From the NCBI RefSeq assembly GCF_036016755.1, contig NZ_JAYXIH010000010.1, forward strand, positions 44,149 to 108,148: a stretch of DNA of 64,000 bases. Reading direction: 5' to 3'. The notes under the pieces are model-generated. The model was not told where the DNA came from. It did not search any database and worked only from the letters and a program-made list of their open reading frames with translations. The translations under genes and the position numbers were made by a program. This document shows positions 45,496 through 55,024 of this stretch, in pieces. This stretch comes from Aurantimonas coralicida_A (lineage in GTDB: Bacteria > Pseudomonadota > Alphaproteobacteria > Rhizobiales > Rhizobiaceae). How positions within the stretch are numbered: position 1 is the first letter of the stretch; the number at the start of each line of letters is the position of its first letter.

Positions 45496-46443
45496 ATGAG
45501 CATCGCGTTGAAGGGCATCCACCATCTGACCGCCATTACCGCCGACGCCCCCGGCAATCTCCGCTTCTATACCGAGGTGCTGGGGCTGCGTCTGGTCAAG
45601 AAAACGGTGAACCAGGACGATACCAGCGCCTACCATCTGTTCTATGCCGACGGAAAGGCCAGTCCGGGGACCGACATCACCTTCTTCGACTTTCCGGCGG
45701 CGCCGGAACGGCGCGGCACCAACGCCATTTCGCGCACCGGATTGCGCGTCGCCGGCCGCGACAGTCTCGATTTCTGGCACGGGCGCCTAAATGAGGCGGG
45801 CGTGGCGGTGGGCGACATCCGCGATCTCGACGGTCGCGCCTCGCTCGACTTCGAGGACCCGGAAGGCCAGCGCCTGCGGTTGGTCGATGATGGCGGGAAG
45901 GGCGATTCCAACCCCTGGGATGGCAGCAGCGTGCCTGAGACGCATCAGATCCGGGGCCTTGGCCCGATCGTCATGTCGGTTCCCGATCTTGGCCGGACCG
46001 AGCCGATCCTGACGGAAATCATGAATATGCGCAAAGCGCGGACCTACGAGGCGGACGGGACGACCGTCCATGCCTTCGAGATGGGCGAGGGCGGACCCGC
46101 GGCGGAGCTGCATGTGGCGGTCGAGCCTGACCTGCCACGGGCCGGGCAGGGCGCCGGCGGCGTGCATCACGTGGCGTTTCGGGCCGCGGACATCGAGGAG
46201 TTGCACGAATGGACCGAGCGCGTGAAAGGCTTTCGTGTCCCGTCGAGCGGCGAGGTCGAGCGCTATTATTTCCGCTCGCTGTATTTCCGCGAGCCGAACG
46301 GCATTCTCTTCGAGATCGCGACGGACGGACCCGGATTCGCCGTCGACGAACCGATGGAAAGCCTTGGTGAGAGCCTGTCGCTGCCGCCGTTTCTGGAGCC
46401 GAAGCGGGCGCAGATCGAAGCCAATTTGAAGCCGCTCGGTTGA
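45496..46443 (+). CDS. Ring-cleaving dioxygenase of the glyoxalase fold (MhqO-like)
   Basis: MhqO-type proteins are vicinal-oxygen-chelate dioxygenases linked to hydroquinone and quinone resistance. The 315-residue protein consists of two glyoxalase-fold halves. Probable metal ligands are His9 in IKGIHHLTAIT-like GIHHLTAI, the His in GVHHVAFRA and Glu in GILFEIATD. It lies 20 bp before an alpha/beta hydrolase of the MhqD type, reproducing the mhqO-mhqD partnership. The ATG at 45496 is preceded by GGAGCAA. Confidence 0.82.
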   Translation: MSIALKGIHHLTAITADAPGNLRFYTEVLGLRLVKKTVNQDDTSAYHLFYADGKASPGTDITFFDFPAAPERRGTNAISRTGLRVAGRDSLDFWHGRLNEAGVAVGDIRDLDGRASLDFEDPEGQRLRLVDDGGKGDSNPWDGSSVPETHQIRGLGPIVMSVPDLGRTEPILTEIMNMRKARTYEADGTTVHAFEMGEGGPAAELHVAVEPDLPRAGQGAGGVHHVAFRAADIEELHEWTERVKGFRVPSSGEVERYYFRSLYFREPNGILFEIATDGPGFAVDEPMESLGESLSLPPFLEPKRAQIEANLKPLG

Positions 46444-46463
46444 GACGGGAAAGGGAACCAATC

Positions 46464-47117
46464 ATGACAGAGCGGGACGGAACGGCGCTTCTCGCCGAAC
46501 ACGGGCTTAAACATACCGGCGCGTCCCTCGCCGAAGCGACGCGCGCCATGCTGTGCCTGCATGGGCGCGGCGCGACCGCCGAGGACATCCTCAGTCTTGG
46601 CGAGGCGATTGCCCTGCCGGGTCTCGCCGCACTCGCGCCGCAGGCCGACGGCGGCGCCTGGTATCCACGGCCGTTCATGGAGCCGATCGCGGCGAACGAG
46701 CCGTTTCTATCGGCCGCGCTCGAGAGGGTTGATACGATCCTCGACGCACTCGCCGAGGCCGGCTTCGACAGTGAGCGCGTGGTTCTGGCGGGGTTTTCGC
46801 AGGGCGCCTGCCTGGCGCTGGAATTTGCCGCGCGCAATCCCGGGCGCGTGGCGGGTGTCCTCGGCTTCAGCGGCGGGCTGATCGGCCCGTCGGTGGCGGA
46901 GCGGGTGGATTCGGGCGATCTCGCCGGGCTGCCGGTGTTCATGGGGTGCAGCGAGCGCGACCCGTTCATTCCCGCGACGCGCGTCAGGGAGACGGCGGAG
47001 CATCTGCGCAGCCGGGGCGCCAAGGTCACGGCAAAGCTCTATCCGGAGCCCGGACACGCGATCAACATGGACGAGATCGAGGAAGCGCGGCGGCTTATCG
47101 GGGCGCTTGCGGCGTAA
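46464..47117 (+). CDS. MhqD-like carboxylesterase, alpha/beta hydrolase
   Basis: This 217-residue alpha/beta hydrolase of the phospholipase/carboxylesterase type has nucleophile Ser in LAGFSQGACLAL, catalytic Asp in CSERDPFIP and His in EPGHAINMDE, and the oxyanion motif LHGRGA. It follows the MhqO-like gene and probably acts on the ring-cleavage product or related esters. The start at 46464 follows AAGGGAACC. Confidence 0.82.
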   Translation: MTERDGTALLAEHGLKHTGASLAEATRAMLCLHGRGATAEDILSLGEAIALPGLAALAPQADGGAWYPRPFMEPIAANEPFLSAALERVDTILDALAEAGFDSERVVLAGFSQGACLALEFAARNPGRVAGVLGFSGGLIGPSVAERVDSGDLAGLPVFMGCSERDPFIPATRVRETAEHLRSRGAKVTAKLYPEPGHAINMDEIEEARRLIGALAA

Positions 47118-47137
47118 AGCTTGCTATCGTTCTCGAG

Positions 47138-49285
47138 CTAAGCGGTTTGGCGCGTCGGCTGTGCGCCAAGCTTGTAGCGATCCCGCAATTCGCCGATCGG
47201 CATCGGCTTGCCAAAGGCGTAGCCCTGCAAGTAATCGCAGCCCGTCAGGCGCAACAGCTGATGCTCGTCGGCTGTTTCGACACCCTCTGCCACCACGCTG
47301 AGATCCAACGCCTTTCCCAGCGCGATGATGGAGTGAACGAGGCTTGCGGCCTGCGGACTTCGTGTCATTTCGGAAATGAAGCTGCGATCGATCTTCAACG
47401 TGTCGATGGGCAGTTGACGGAGATATCCGATCGACGAAAAGCCGGTGCCGAAATCGTCGAGGGCCACGGTAAAGCCAGCCTTCTTCAGCGCCAGGAGTTT
47501 CTGTCGCGCGAGTTCGGGATGCGTGACCAGAATTCCTTCGGTCAATTCGAGACAAATGCGTTCGAGCGGGATTTTTGCGTCGCTCGTCATGGCGACAAGA
47601 GTGTCGACGAACATCGGATCGCGTAATTGCACCGGCGACACGTTGACGCTGACCCGCAAATCCGGAATCGCAGCGAGGTCCGCAAAAACCCGGCGGAAGA
47701 TGAATTGGCTGAGTTCGACGATCAGCCCGGTTTGCTCGGCGATCGGAATGAAGATCGCCGGCGATACAGCGCCGAAATCCGAGGAATTCCAGCGGGCAAG
47801 GGCCTCGACCGCTTTCATTTCGGCGGTGCCGGCCGCTACGATCGGCTGATAATGGACCTCCAGTTCGCCGGCGCTTAGGGCATGGCGCAGGGCTTCTTCG
47901 ATCTTGTGGTTCTTGTAGAGGTCGGACTCATAATCCGGCGTGTACAGGACTGGTTCGCCCGATTGCCGACGTTTCGCTTCATACATCGCGACGTCGGCGT
48001 GTCGGACGATCTCGGCCGGCGATGCGCTGCCGTCGCGGGAAACGGCGTAACCGATCGACGCCGAAATCCGGAATGATTTTCCGTTGACCTGAAAGTCCGT
48101 TTTCAGCGCATGAATGATCGCGGCGGCGAGGTCCTCGGCGGCTTGCCGCGGTTCGGGCGAGGCGATCAAAATATTGAACTCGTCACCACCGACACGCGCG
48201 GCGAAGGAGTCCGGTGGGAGCACTGCCTGAAGTTTGTTCGCGAACGCCTTGATCAGGTCGTCGCCTCCGGCATGCCCGATGGTGTCGTTGACGTTCTTGA
48301 AGCCGTCCAGATCGATGAAAAGAGCCGCGCATTCGCCCCTCGCGCAGGTTTCTCCAATCAATGGGTCGTTGAGCTTCTCGCTGAACAGCAACCGATTGGG
48401 CAGGCCGGTCAGCACGTCGTGGCGGGCGGCTCTCGACGCCTCTTCTTCCTTGTCAGCAAGAGCGTTGGCCGACCGGCGAGCGCTTCTCGCTGCAGCCCAG
48501 CCGGCCAAGGCGAAGAGGGCAAGAGCGGCGGCGACGGGAATTGCGGCTTGTTGGAGGAGCCGATCGCCAGGTTGATACGGAGTCCATTCGAGCTGAGCCA
48601 ACGGCGTGCCGTTATCGGCCCGCAAGACATTGGTTGCCTTTTGCGAGGTGCGATACGGCGCAAGGGTCAGGTCCGCGATCAGGAACTTTCTTCCCAGTTC
48701 CGCAATGCGCTCGTCGCTCAAGACGAACCCGAAGATTCCAATGGGAAACGCACTCGTCGCGATCCCGCTCAACTCCTCGGGCGAAATCCTTGCCGCCGAC
48801 AGCACGTAAACGGAATCGCCAACTCGTGTCGTCATATTGACGGGTGTGACGTCATCAATGGGGATCAGGTCGATCTTCTCGACCATCTGCTCGATCACGT
48901 CGCGCGGCAGCACCGTGGGATCCGGAGTGTCGCCGGAATTGGTGTCCCAGCCATATCTGATCGTCTTGTCAGGCTGGACGATCAACAGAAGATCCATCGT
49001 GCTCGATTCGGTGACACCCGCACCCATGTTCGACTGAACCCAATCGTCGTTCATGGCGCGCACGTTGTCCCAAGCGTCCTGCCACCAGGCATAGTCGATG
49101 GCTATCGTGTCGAGTGTCTCGCCAATGCCGGCGACACCCCCTTCGACCATGGTCCTCGAGCTCGCCGCGGCTTGCCTGTCGTGCTCGACGGACATCCAGA
49201 CGATGGCGGCGACGACGATGGACGCGGCCACGATCATCGTGCCGATCAGCACGTGGGTGATCTTCCTGGTGAGTGAGCTATGCAT
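47138..49285 (-). CDS. Membrane CHASE4-GGDEF-EAL cyclic-di-GMP protein
   Basis: This 715-residue protein probably makes and/or degrades cyclic di-GMP. It has an N-terminal membrane helix and a periplasmic CHASE4 sensor (about 40-235, with YAWWQDAWDNV). A second helix (about 245-265) precedes the GGDEF domain with intact RVGGDEF, then an EAL domain with EALARW, LTEG and the DDFGTGFSSIGYL loop plus VVAEGVE. Both catalytic domains look intact. ATG 49285 has GAGG at good spacing and is preferred; ATG 49303 is an alternative. It is divergent from the alpha-2-macroglobulin gene. Confidence 0.88.
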   Translation of the reverse strand: MHSSLTRKITHVLIGTMIVAASIVVAAIVWMSVEHDRQAAASSRTMVEGGVAGIGETLDTIAIDYAWWQDAWDNVRAMNDDWVQSNMGAGVTESSTMDLLLIVQPDKTIRYGWDTNSGDTPDPTVLPRDVIEQMVEKIDLIPIDDVTPVNMTTRVGDSVYVLSAARISPEELSGIATSAFPIGIFGFVLSDERIAELGRKFLIADLTLAPYRTSQKATNVLRADNGTPLAQLEWTPYQPGDRLLQQAAIPVAAALALFALAGWAAARSARRSANALADKEEEASRAARHDVLTGLPNRLLFSEKLNDPLIGETCARGECAALFIDLDGFKNVNDTIGHAGGDDLIKAFANKLQAVLPPDSFAARVGGDEFNILIASPEPRQAAEDLAAAIIHALKTDFQVNGKSFRISASIGYAVSRDGSASPAEIVRHADVAMYEAKRRQSGEPVLYTPDYESDLYKNHKIEEALRHALSAGELEVHYQPIVAAGTAEMKAVEALARWNSSDFGAVSPAIFIPIAEQTGLIVELSQFIFRRVFADLAAIPDLRVSVNVSPVQLRDPMFVDTLVAMTSDAKIPLERICLELTEGILVTHPELARQKLLALKKAGFTVALDDFGTGFSSIGYLRQLPIDTLKIDRSFISEMTRSPQAASLVHSIIALGKALDLSVVAEGVETADEHQLLRLTGCDYLQGYAFGKPMPIGELRDRYKLGAQPTRQTA

Positions 49286-49496
49286 GGGCGCCTCGATTCC
49301 CATAGGGTTATGGCGGTGCGTTTCTGAATAAAGCGGTAATGACGCGCGAGGGGTGACGTAAAGTCGCAGGTCGTTAAAATGCGATTTGTTTGGTTGAGGG
49401 GCAAAGCCGGCAGGTCGTTCTGCGGTGCGCGCCGAATACGCTGGCGGACGCCCTTGCTTCGTCGTAGGCTTGAACGATGTTGACAGGGAGAATCCC

Positions 49497-52400
49497 ATGG
49501 TTCGCGTCGGCAATCTTCCAACAGTCCTAGCGGGGATCGCGATCGGTTTTGCGATCCTCATCGCGCCCTCGTCTTATGCGCAAGATGCGGGCGAGCGGCG
49601 CGTCATCACGACCGAAGGCGCCGATTATTTCGGCCGCGACTACGACATACTGAAGGATGTCGATCTCGACCGTTGCACGGCCGCCTGTGTGGACGACGAT
49701 CGCTGCAAGGCGTTCACGCTCAATACCAAGAGCCAGTGGTGCTTCCTGAAGGAGGAGATCGGGGAACTCAGGACCGTCGCGGGCGCCGTCTCCGGCAAGA
49801 TCGTCGTGGCGACCGCAGCCGATGAGAACAGCCTCGAGCAGCGAGCGGCGGAACTGAACTTTCTGCCGCAGTCGGCCATCGACGAAGCCAAGCGTCTGCG
49901 CTTCGAACTCGCCGACGAGGAGCGCGATGCGGCGTATGACGATCTGACGGTCGACGAACTTGCCAGAAACGCCGCGGCGGCGCTGACCTATCCGGAAGCC
50001 ATCCGCATCTGGAGTGAGGCGCTGAAGCGCGAACCGCTGGCCTACCGCGCCTGGCTGGGAATTGCCGAAGCGGCGCTGGCCTATAATCCCGAACAATATG
50101 GCGACCGGCCAACCAATGACCGGCTGCGCGAGTTCGGCGCGATCAACGCCTATTTGACGGCGCCCGGCGACGACGAGCGGGCCGAGGCGCTGCGAGCGCT
50201 CGGTCAAGCCTATCAGGCGGCGGAGAACTGGAAGCTTGCCATCAAGACCTACCGGCGGAGCCTCGATGCCGCGGAAACAAGGGTTGCCCGTACCCGTCTC
50301 GATGCCGTCGTGGCGGAGCATGGCTTCCGGATCGTCGACAATGCCGTCGACAACAATGCCGCGAACCCACGGATCTGCCTGAATTTCTCGGACGCCCTGT
50401 CGACCGCGCTGACGAGCTCGGAGAATGTCGGCGATTATGTGCGCGTGGAGAACGGCGAAACGCTGCCGGTGTCGGCGAGCGGCTCGCAGATCTGCGTCGA
50501 CGGGGTCAAGCACGGCGAACGCTACCGGATCGTGGCCCGTCCAGGGATCACTTCTGCCGACGGCGAGACGCTGACGAAATCGGTCGAGACCATCGTCTAT
50601 GTGCGTGATCGCGATCCGTCCGTGCGCTTTGCCACCACTGCCTATGTCTTGCCGGCGGGCGGCGAGGCCACGATCCCGGTGACGACGATCAATACCGACG
50701 AAATCGAGGCGCGGTTGCAGCGGATCGGCGACCGCGCCTTGTCGCGGGCGATCAGCGACGAACGCTTCCTGCGCCAGCTCTCCGACTGGCAGATCGATGA
50801 GGTCGCCAGCAGCAGCGGCAAGGATGTCTGGACGGGAACCGTGACTGTTGCCCGCGAGACGAACCAGGAAGTGACGACGGCGATCCCGGTGTCGGCGATA
50901 GCGCCCGATATCAAGCCGGGCGTCTACATCTTGTCCGCCAAGGCGAAGAACGGTCCGCAATATCAGGACAGTTTCGCCACCCAATGGTTCGTGGTCAGTG
51001 ACATCGGGCTGACCAGCTTCGCCGCGGCTGACGGTTTTCACGTCTTCGCCCGCTCGCTCGGAAGCGCCGAACCGATCGACGGCGTCGAACTCGAACTCGT
51101 CGCCGCGAACAATCAGATTCTCCGCTCCGCCAAAACCGATGCGGCCGGCCATGCGCGGCTGCCGGCGGGGCTGTTGCGCGGTACCGGCGGCGACCGACCG
51201 GCGGTGCTGACCGCGGAAAACGGCAGTTCCGACTTCGTCTTTCTCGATCTCACCCAGTCGCCTTTCGATCTGACAGACCGAGGCGTCGACGGCCGGCCGC
51301 CTGCCGGTCCGCTCGATGTGTTCCTGACATCCGAGCGCGGCATCTACCGGACCGGCGAGACCGCATTCTTTACCGGACTGGTGCGTGACGCCAAAGGCGA
51401 GGCCGTCACGGGGCTGACGTTCACGGAAATCGTCACCCGCCCGGATGGCGTCGAATACCGTCGCCGGCAGGTCACCGACGAAGGCGCCGGCGGGTTCGCC
51501 TTCGGGCTCGACCTGCCCGCCAACGCCATGCGCGGGATCTGGAAGGTGGCGCTGCACACCGATCCCAAGCAGCCGGCGCTCGCGGAAGAAAGCCTCATCG
51601 TCGAGGATTTCGAACCGGAGAAGATCGATTTCGCGCTGACCGCGTCCGCCGATATTTTCGACCCTGCCGCGCCGCCGGCGATCGACGTCGCGGCGCGCTA
51701 TCTGTTCGGCGCGCCGGCAGGCGAATTGGAGGTCAATGGCGAGGCCGTGCTGAGTGCCGACGAGAGCATCTCGGGATTCGATGGCTATCGTTTCGGCCTC
51801 GCCGAGGATGACACGACGGCCATGCGCCAGCCCTTCGACGGTGCCACGACAGACGCCGAGGGAAATGCCACGATAGCGCTCGCCCCCTTTGCGCCGCCGG
51901 TGACCACGAAACCACTCGAGGCCTCGCTGCAGGTTCGCGTCGTCGACACCAGCGGCCGCCCCGTCGAGCGGACGCTGACCCTGCCGCTGGCTGGGGCGCA
52001 GCCGCGTCTTGGCATCAAGCCGCGCTTCGACGGGTCGGTCGGCGAGGGAAGCGATGCGGGATTCGACCTGATCGCGATCGACGCGGACCGGGCGCGGACG
52101 CCGCTTGCCGGCGCTGAGTGGGTGCTCAACAAGGTCACGACGCGCTTCCAATGGTATGCGAGCAACGGCAGCTGGAACTACGAGCCGGTGCGCACGTCCG
52201 CGCGGATCGCCAGCGGTACGATCGACATCGGCGAGGACGAGCCGGCAGCCCTGTCGCTGCCCGTCGAGTGGGGCGAATACGAGTTCGTCGTCCGCGATCC
52301 TGCCGGGGCGGCGGTGCCGGCGAGTGTCGGCTTCGAGGCCGGCTGGTACGTCGCCGCGTCGTCGCTCGACACGCCCGACATGGCCAAGGTCTCGCTCGAC

Positions 52401-54995
52401 AAGCCGCGCTATCGCGTCGGCGACACGGCGATCGTCCATATCGAACCGCGCTTTGCCGGAACGGCTGAAGTGCTGGTGATGGACGAGCGCGTCATCGCCA
52501 CCAAGACCGCTGAAATCGGCGCCGATGGCGGCGAGGTGACGCTCGAAGTCACCCGTGAATGGGGGCCAGGCGCCTATATCGCCGCCATCGTCTACCGGCC
52601 GATGGATATCGACGCCAAGCGGATGCCCGGCCGGGCGATCGGCCTTGCCCATGCCAGCGTCGATCCGGGCGACCGCGCCCTAACGGTCTCGCTGGCGGCG
52701 CCGGACAAGATCACGCCGCGGCAGAGCGTTGACGTTTCGGTTGCGGTCGACGGCGTCGAGCCGGGCGAGACGGCCTATGTGACGCTGGCCGCGGTCGATG
52801 TCGGCATCCTCAACATCACCGGTTTCGAGCCGCCGTCGCTGTCGGACTACTATTTCGGCAAGCGCCGGCTCGGGGTCGAAATCCGCGATCTCTACTCCAA
52901 GCTGATCGACCGCATGCAGGGCGCGCCGGGCACGGTGCGCTCAGGCGGCGACGCGGGCGCGAGCTATCAGAGCCCGCCGCCGATGGAGGATCTGGTGGCG
53001 CTGTTCTCTGGCCTCGTGACCGTCAAAGACGACGGCAAGGCGACGATCACGCTCGACGTTCCCGATTTCAACGGTACGCTGAAGCTGATGGCGCTGGCCT
53101 GGACGAAGACCGGCGTCGGCGAGGCGAATGCCGAGATGGTCGTGCGCGACCCGGTCGTCCTGGCGGGCAGCCAGCCGCGCTTCCTCGCACCGGGCGATAC
53201 CTCCCGCATCGCGATCAACGTGACGCATGTGGAAGGGGCGATCGGGGAGGTGACGCTGGTTCTGTCCGGTGGAGACGGCATCGTCTCCCTCGGCGAAGAG
53301 GCGACCAAACGCTTCGACCTGGCCAAGGGCGCACGGGAGCGGATTTTGGTTCCGGTCACGGCCGAGGCCGTGGGCGACGCCAGCTTCGACCTCGTTCTCA
53401 CCCTGCCGGGTGGCGAGATCCTGTCGAAAAGCTTTGCGCTACCGGTTCGCTCGATCGCACCGGAGACCATCGACAAGAGCACCGTGACGCTGGCGGCCAA
53501 TGGCGGCCGGCTCGATCTCGACGCAAATCTCTTCGACGATTTCGTTCTTGGCACCGCGGCCGCGACCGTCAGCGTCACCGGCGCGGCGCGCTTCGACGTG
53601 GCCGGGGTGGTGCGGGCGCTCGACCTCTACCCCTATGGCTGCACCGAGCAGATCACCAGCCGCGCGATGCCGCTGATCTATCTCGACCGGACCATCCTTG
53701 CCGCCGGTCTTGCCGGTTTCGGCGGCACGGAAGACATTACAAAGCGCATCGACGACGCGATCACCGGCGTGCTTGCCAACCAGTCGTCGAACGGCGGCTT
53801 CGGCCTGTGGCGGCCGGATTTCGGCGATCTCTGGCTCGACGCCTATGTCACCGATTTCCTGACCCGCGCGCGCGAGGCCGGCTACACGGTACCGGAGGAG
53901 GGCTTCGCGCAGGCGATCGACAATCTGCGCAACAGCCTGGCTTATCTGCCGGACGCGCCCGACTGGGGGCCGGTCGCCTATGCCACCTACGTGCTGGCGC
54001 GCAACGGCCGGGCGGCAATCGGCGACCTGCGCTACTATTCGGACAACGAGCTGTCGAATTTCCCGACGCCGCTGGCCAAGGGGCAGATCGCGGCCGCGCT
54101 GGCACTCTATGGTGACCGGGTGCGAGCGGAGCGGGTGTTTCGCGCGGCGATCACCGATGCGCTCCAGTGGCAAGCGGTGAACTCCGGTCGCACGGATTAC
54201 GGGACGCCGCTCAGGGACGACGCGGCGATCCTGACGCTGGGGCTGGAGACCGACATCGACGGACTGTCTTTCGACGACCTCGTCCAACAGGTGAACGCCG
54301 CGCGGCAGAACCAGCGCTACACCAGCACTCAGGAGGACGCCTGGTCGCTGCTGGCCGCGCACGCGCTGCTGGCCAGCAATCCGCCGAAGCTGACCGTCTC
54401 CGGCCGTGATGTGGACGGGCCTTATACGGCGTCCTTCGACGCCGAGGACTTGGTGCCGGGTCTGGATGTCGCCAACCGCGCCACGACGCCGGTTGCGGCG
54501 GACATCACGCTGCGCGGCGTGCCGCGTATCGCGCCGCCCGCGTCGGCCGACGGCTACGCCATCGCTCGCAGCTACTACACGCTGGACGGCGAACCGGCGG
54601 ATATCGCTGAAATCGGCCAGGGGGAGCGGTTCGTCGCGGTCGTCGAGATGACGCCGATCGACGGTGGTCCGGCGCGGCTGATGATCGACGACCCGCTGCC
54701 GGCCGGCTTCGAGATCGACAATCCGGCGATCCTGCGGGGCGGCGATGTGGCGGCGCTCGACTGGCTGGAACTGACCGGCGAGGCGGCCCATACCGAGTTT
54801 CGCGCCGACCGCTTCCTTGCGGCGGTCGATCAGGGCGGCGGCGATACCGCGACCCAGCGCTTCGCCTATGTCGTGCGCGCCGTCTCGCCGGGCACCTTCG
54901 TCCACCCCGCCGCGCTGGTGCAGAACATGTACGATCCCAGCCGGCGCGGCCGGACCGCGGAAGGCCGGGTTTCCGTCGTCGGGCCGCTGCGGTGA
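49497..54995 (+). CDS. Alpha-2-macroglobulin family protein with PAN domain
   Basis: Bacterial alpha-2-macroglobulins trap foreign proteases in the periplasm. The 1832-residue protein has a signal peptide (ending SYA-QDA), a PAN/apple domain (about 40-85, CTAACVDDDRCKAF and WCFLKEE) and a TPR-like helical part (about 130-270). A string of MG/Ig-like domains leads to the thioester motif GCTEQ (Cys1382 to Gln1385) in a helical thioester domain. The mature N-terminus lacks a lipobox cysteine, so it is not lipid-anchored as E. coli YfhM is. pbpC follows after 29 bp, the usual partner for periplasmic defence and wall repair. Confidence 0.92.
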   Translation: MVRVGNLPTVLAGIAIGFAILIAPSSYAQDAGERRVITTEGADYFGRDYDILKDVDLDRCTAACVDDDRCKAFTLNTKSQWCFLKEEIGELRTVAGAVSGKIVVATAADENSLEQRAAELNFLPQSAIDEAKRLRFELADEERDAAYDDLTVDELARNAAAALTYPEAIRIWSEALKREPLAYRAWLGIAEAALAYNPEQYGDRPTNDRLREFGAINAYLTAPGDDERAEALRALGQAYQAAENWKLAIKTYRRSLDAAETRVARTRLDAVVAEHGFRIVDNAVDNNAANPRICLNFSDALSTALTSSENVGDYVRVENGETLPVSASGSQICVDGVKHGERYRIVARPGITSADGETLTKSVETIVYVRDRDPSVRFATTAYVLPAGGEATIPVTTINTDEIEARLQRIGDRALSRAISDERFLRQLSDWQIDEVASSSGKDVWTGTVTVARETNQEVTTAIPVSAIAPDIKPGVYILSAKAKNGPQYQDSFATQWFVVSDIGLTSFAAADGFHVFARSLGSAEPIDGVELELVAANNQILRSAKTDAAGHARLPAGLLRGTGGDRPAVLTAENGSSDFVFLDLTQSPFDLTDRGVDGRPPAGPLDVFLTSERGIYRTGETAFFTGLVRDAKGEAVTGLTFTEIVTRPDGVEYRRRQVTDEGAGGFAFGLDLPANAMRGIWKVALHTDPKQPALAEESLIVEDFEPEKIDFALTASADIFDPAAPPAIDVAARYLFGAPAGELEVNGEAVLSADESISGFDGYRFGLAEDDTTAMRQPFDGATTDAEGNATIALAPFAPPVTTKPLEASLQVRVVDTSGRPVERTLTLPLAGAQPRLGIKPRFDGSVGEGSDAGFDLIAIDADRARTPLAGAEWVLNKVTTRFQWYASNGSWNYEPVRTSARIASGTIDIGEDEPAALSLPVEWGEYEFVVRDPAGAAVPASVGFEAGWYVAASSLDTPDMAKVSLDKPRYRVGDTAIVHIEPRFAGTAEVLVMDERVIATKTAEIGADGGEVTLEVTREWGPGAYIAAIVYRPMDIDAKRMPGRAIGLAHASVDPGDRALTVSLAAPDKITPRQSVDVSVAVDGVEPGETAYVTLAAVDVGILNITGFEPPSLSDYYFGKRRLGVEIRDLYSKLIDRMQGAPGTVRSGGDAGASYQSPPPMEDLVALFSGLVTVKDDGKATITLDVPDFNGTLKLMALAWTKTGVGEANAEMVVRDPVVLAGSQPRFLAPGDTSRIAINVTHVEGAIGEVTLVLSGGDGIVSLGEEATKRFDLAKGARERILVPVTAEAVGDASFDLVLTLPGGEILSKSFALPVRSIAPETIDKSTVTLAANGGRLDLDANLFDDFVLGTAAATVSVTGAARFDVAGVVRALDLYPYGCTEQITSRAMPLIYLDRTILAAGLAGFGGTEDITKRIDDAITGVLANQSSNGGFGLWRPDFGDLWLDAYVTDFLTRAREAGYTVPEEGFAQAIDNLRNSLAYLPDAPDWGPVAYATYVLARNGRAAIGDLRYYSDNELSNFPTPLAKGQIAAALALYGDRVRAERVFRAAITDALQWQAVNSGRTDYGTPLRDDAAILTLGLETDIDGLSFDDLVQQVNAARQNQRYTSTQEDAWSLLAAHALLASNPPKLTVSGRDVDGPYTASFDAEDLVPGLDVANRATTPVAADITLRGVPRIAPPASADGYAIARSYYTLDGEPADIAEIGQGERFVAVVEMTPIDGGPARLMIDDPLPAGFEIDNPAILRGGDVAALDWLELTGEAAHTEFRADRFLAAVDQGGGDTATQRFAYVVRAVSPGTFVHPAALVQNMYDPSRRGRTAEGRVSVVGPLR

Positions 54996-55024
54996 TGGCC
55001 TCGGCGCTGCCCGGAGGCTGAACG

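Noticed and set aside
49527..52652. Minus-strand ORF of 1041 codons opposite the alpha-2-macroglobulin gene
   Set aside because: It is antisense to a gene with clear domains. High GC lengthens open frames; its translation is Arg/Gly/Asp-rich with no recognisable motif.
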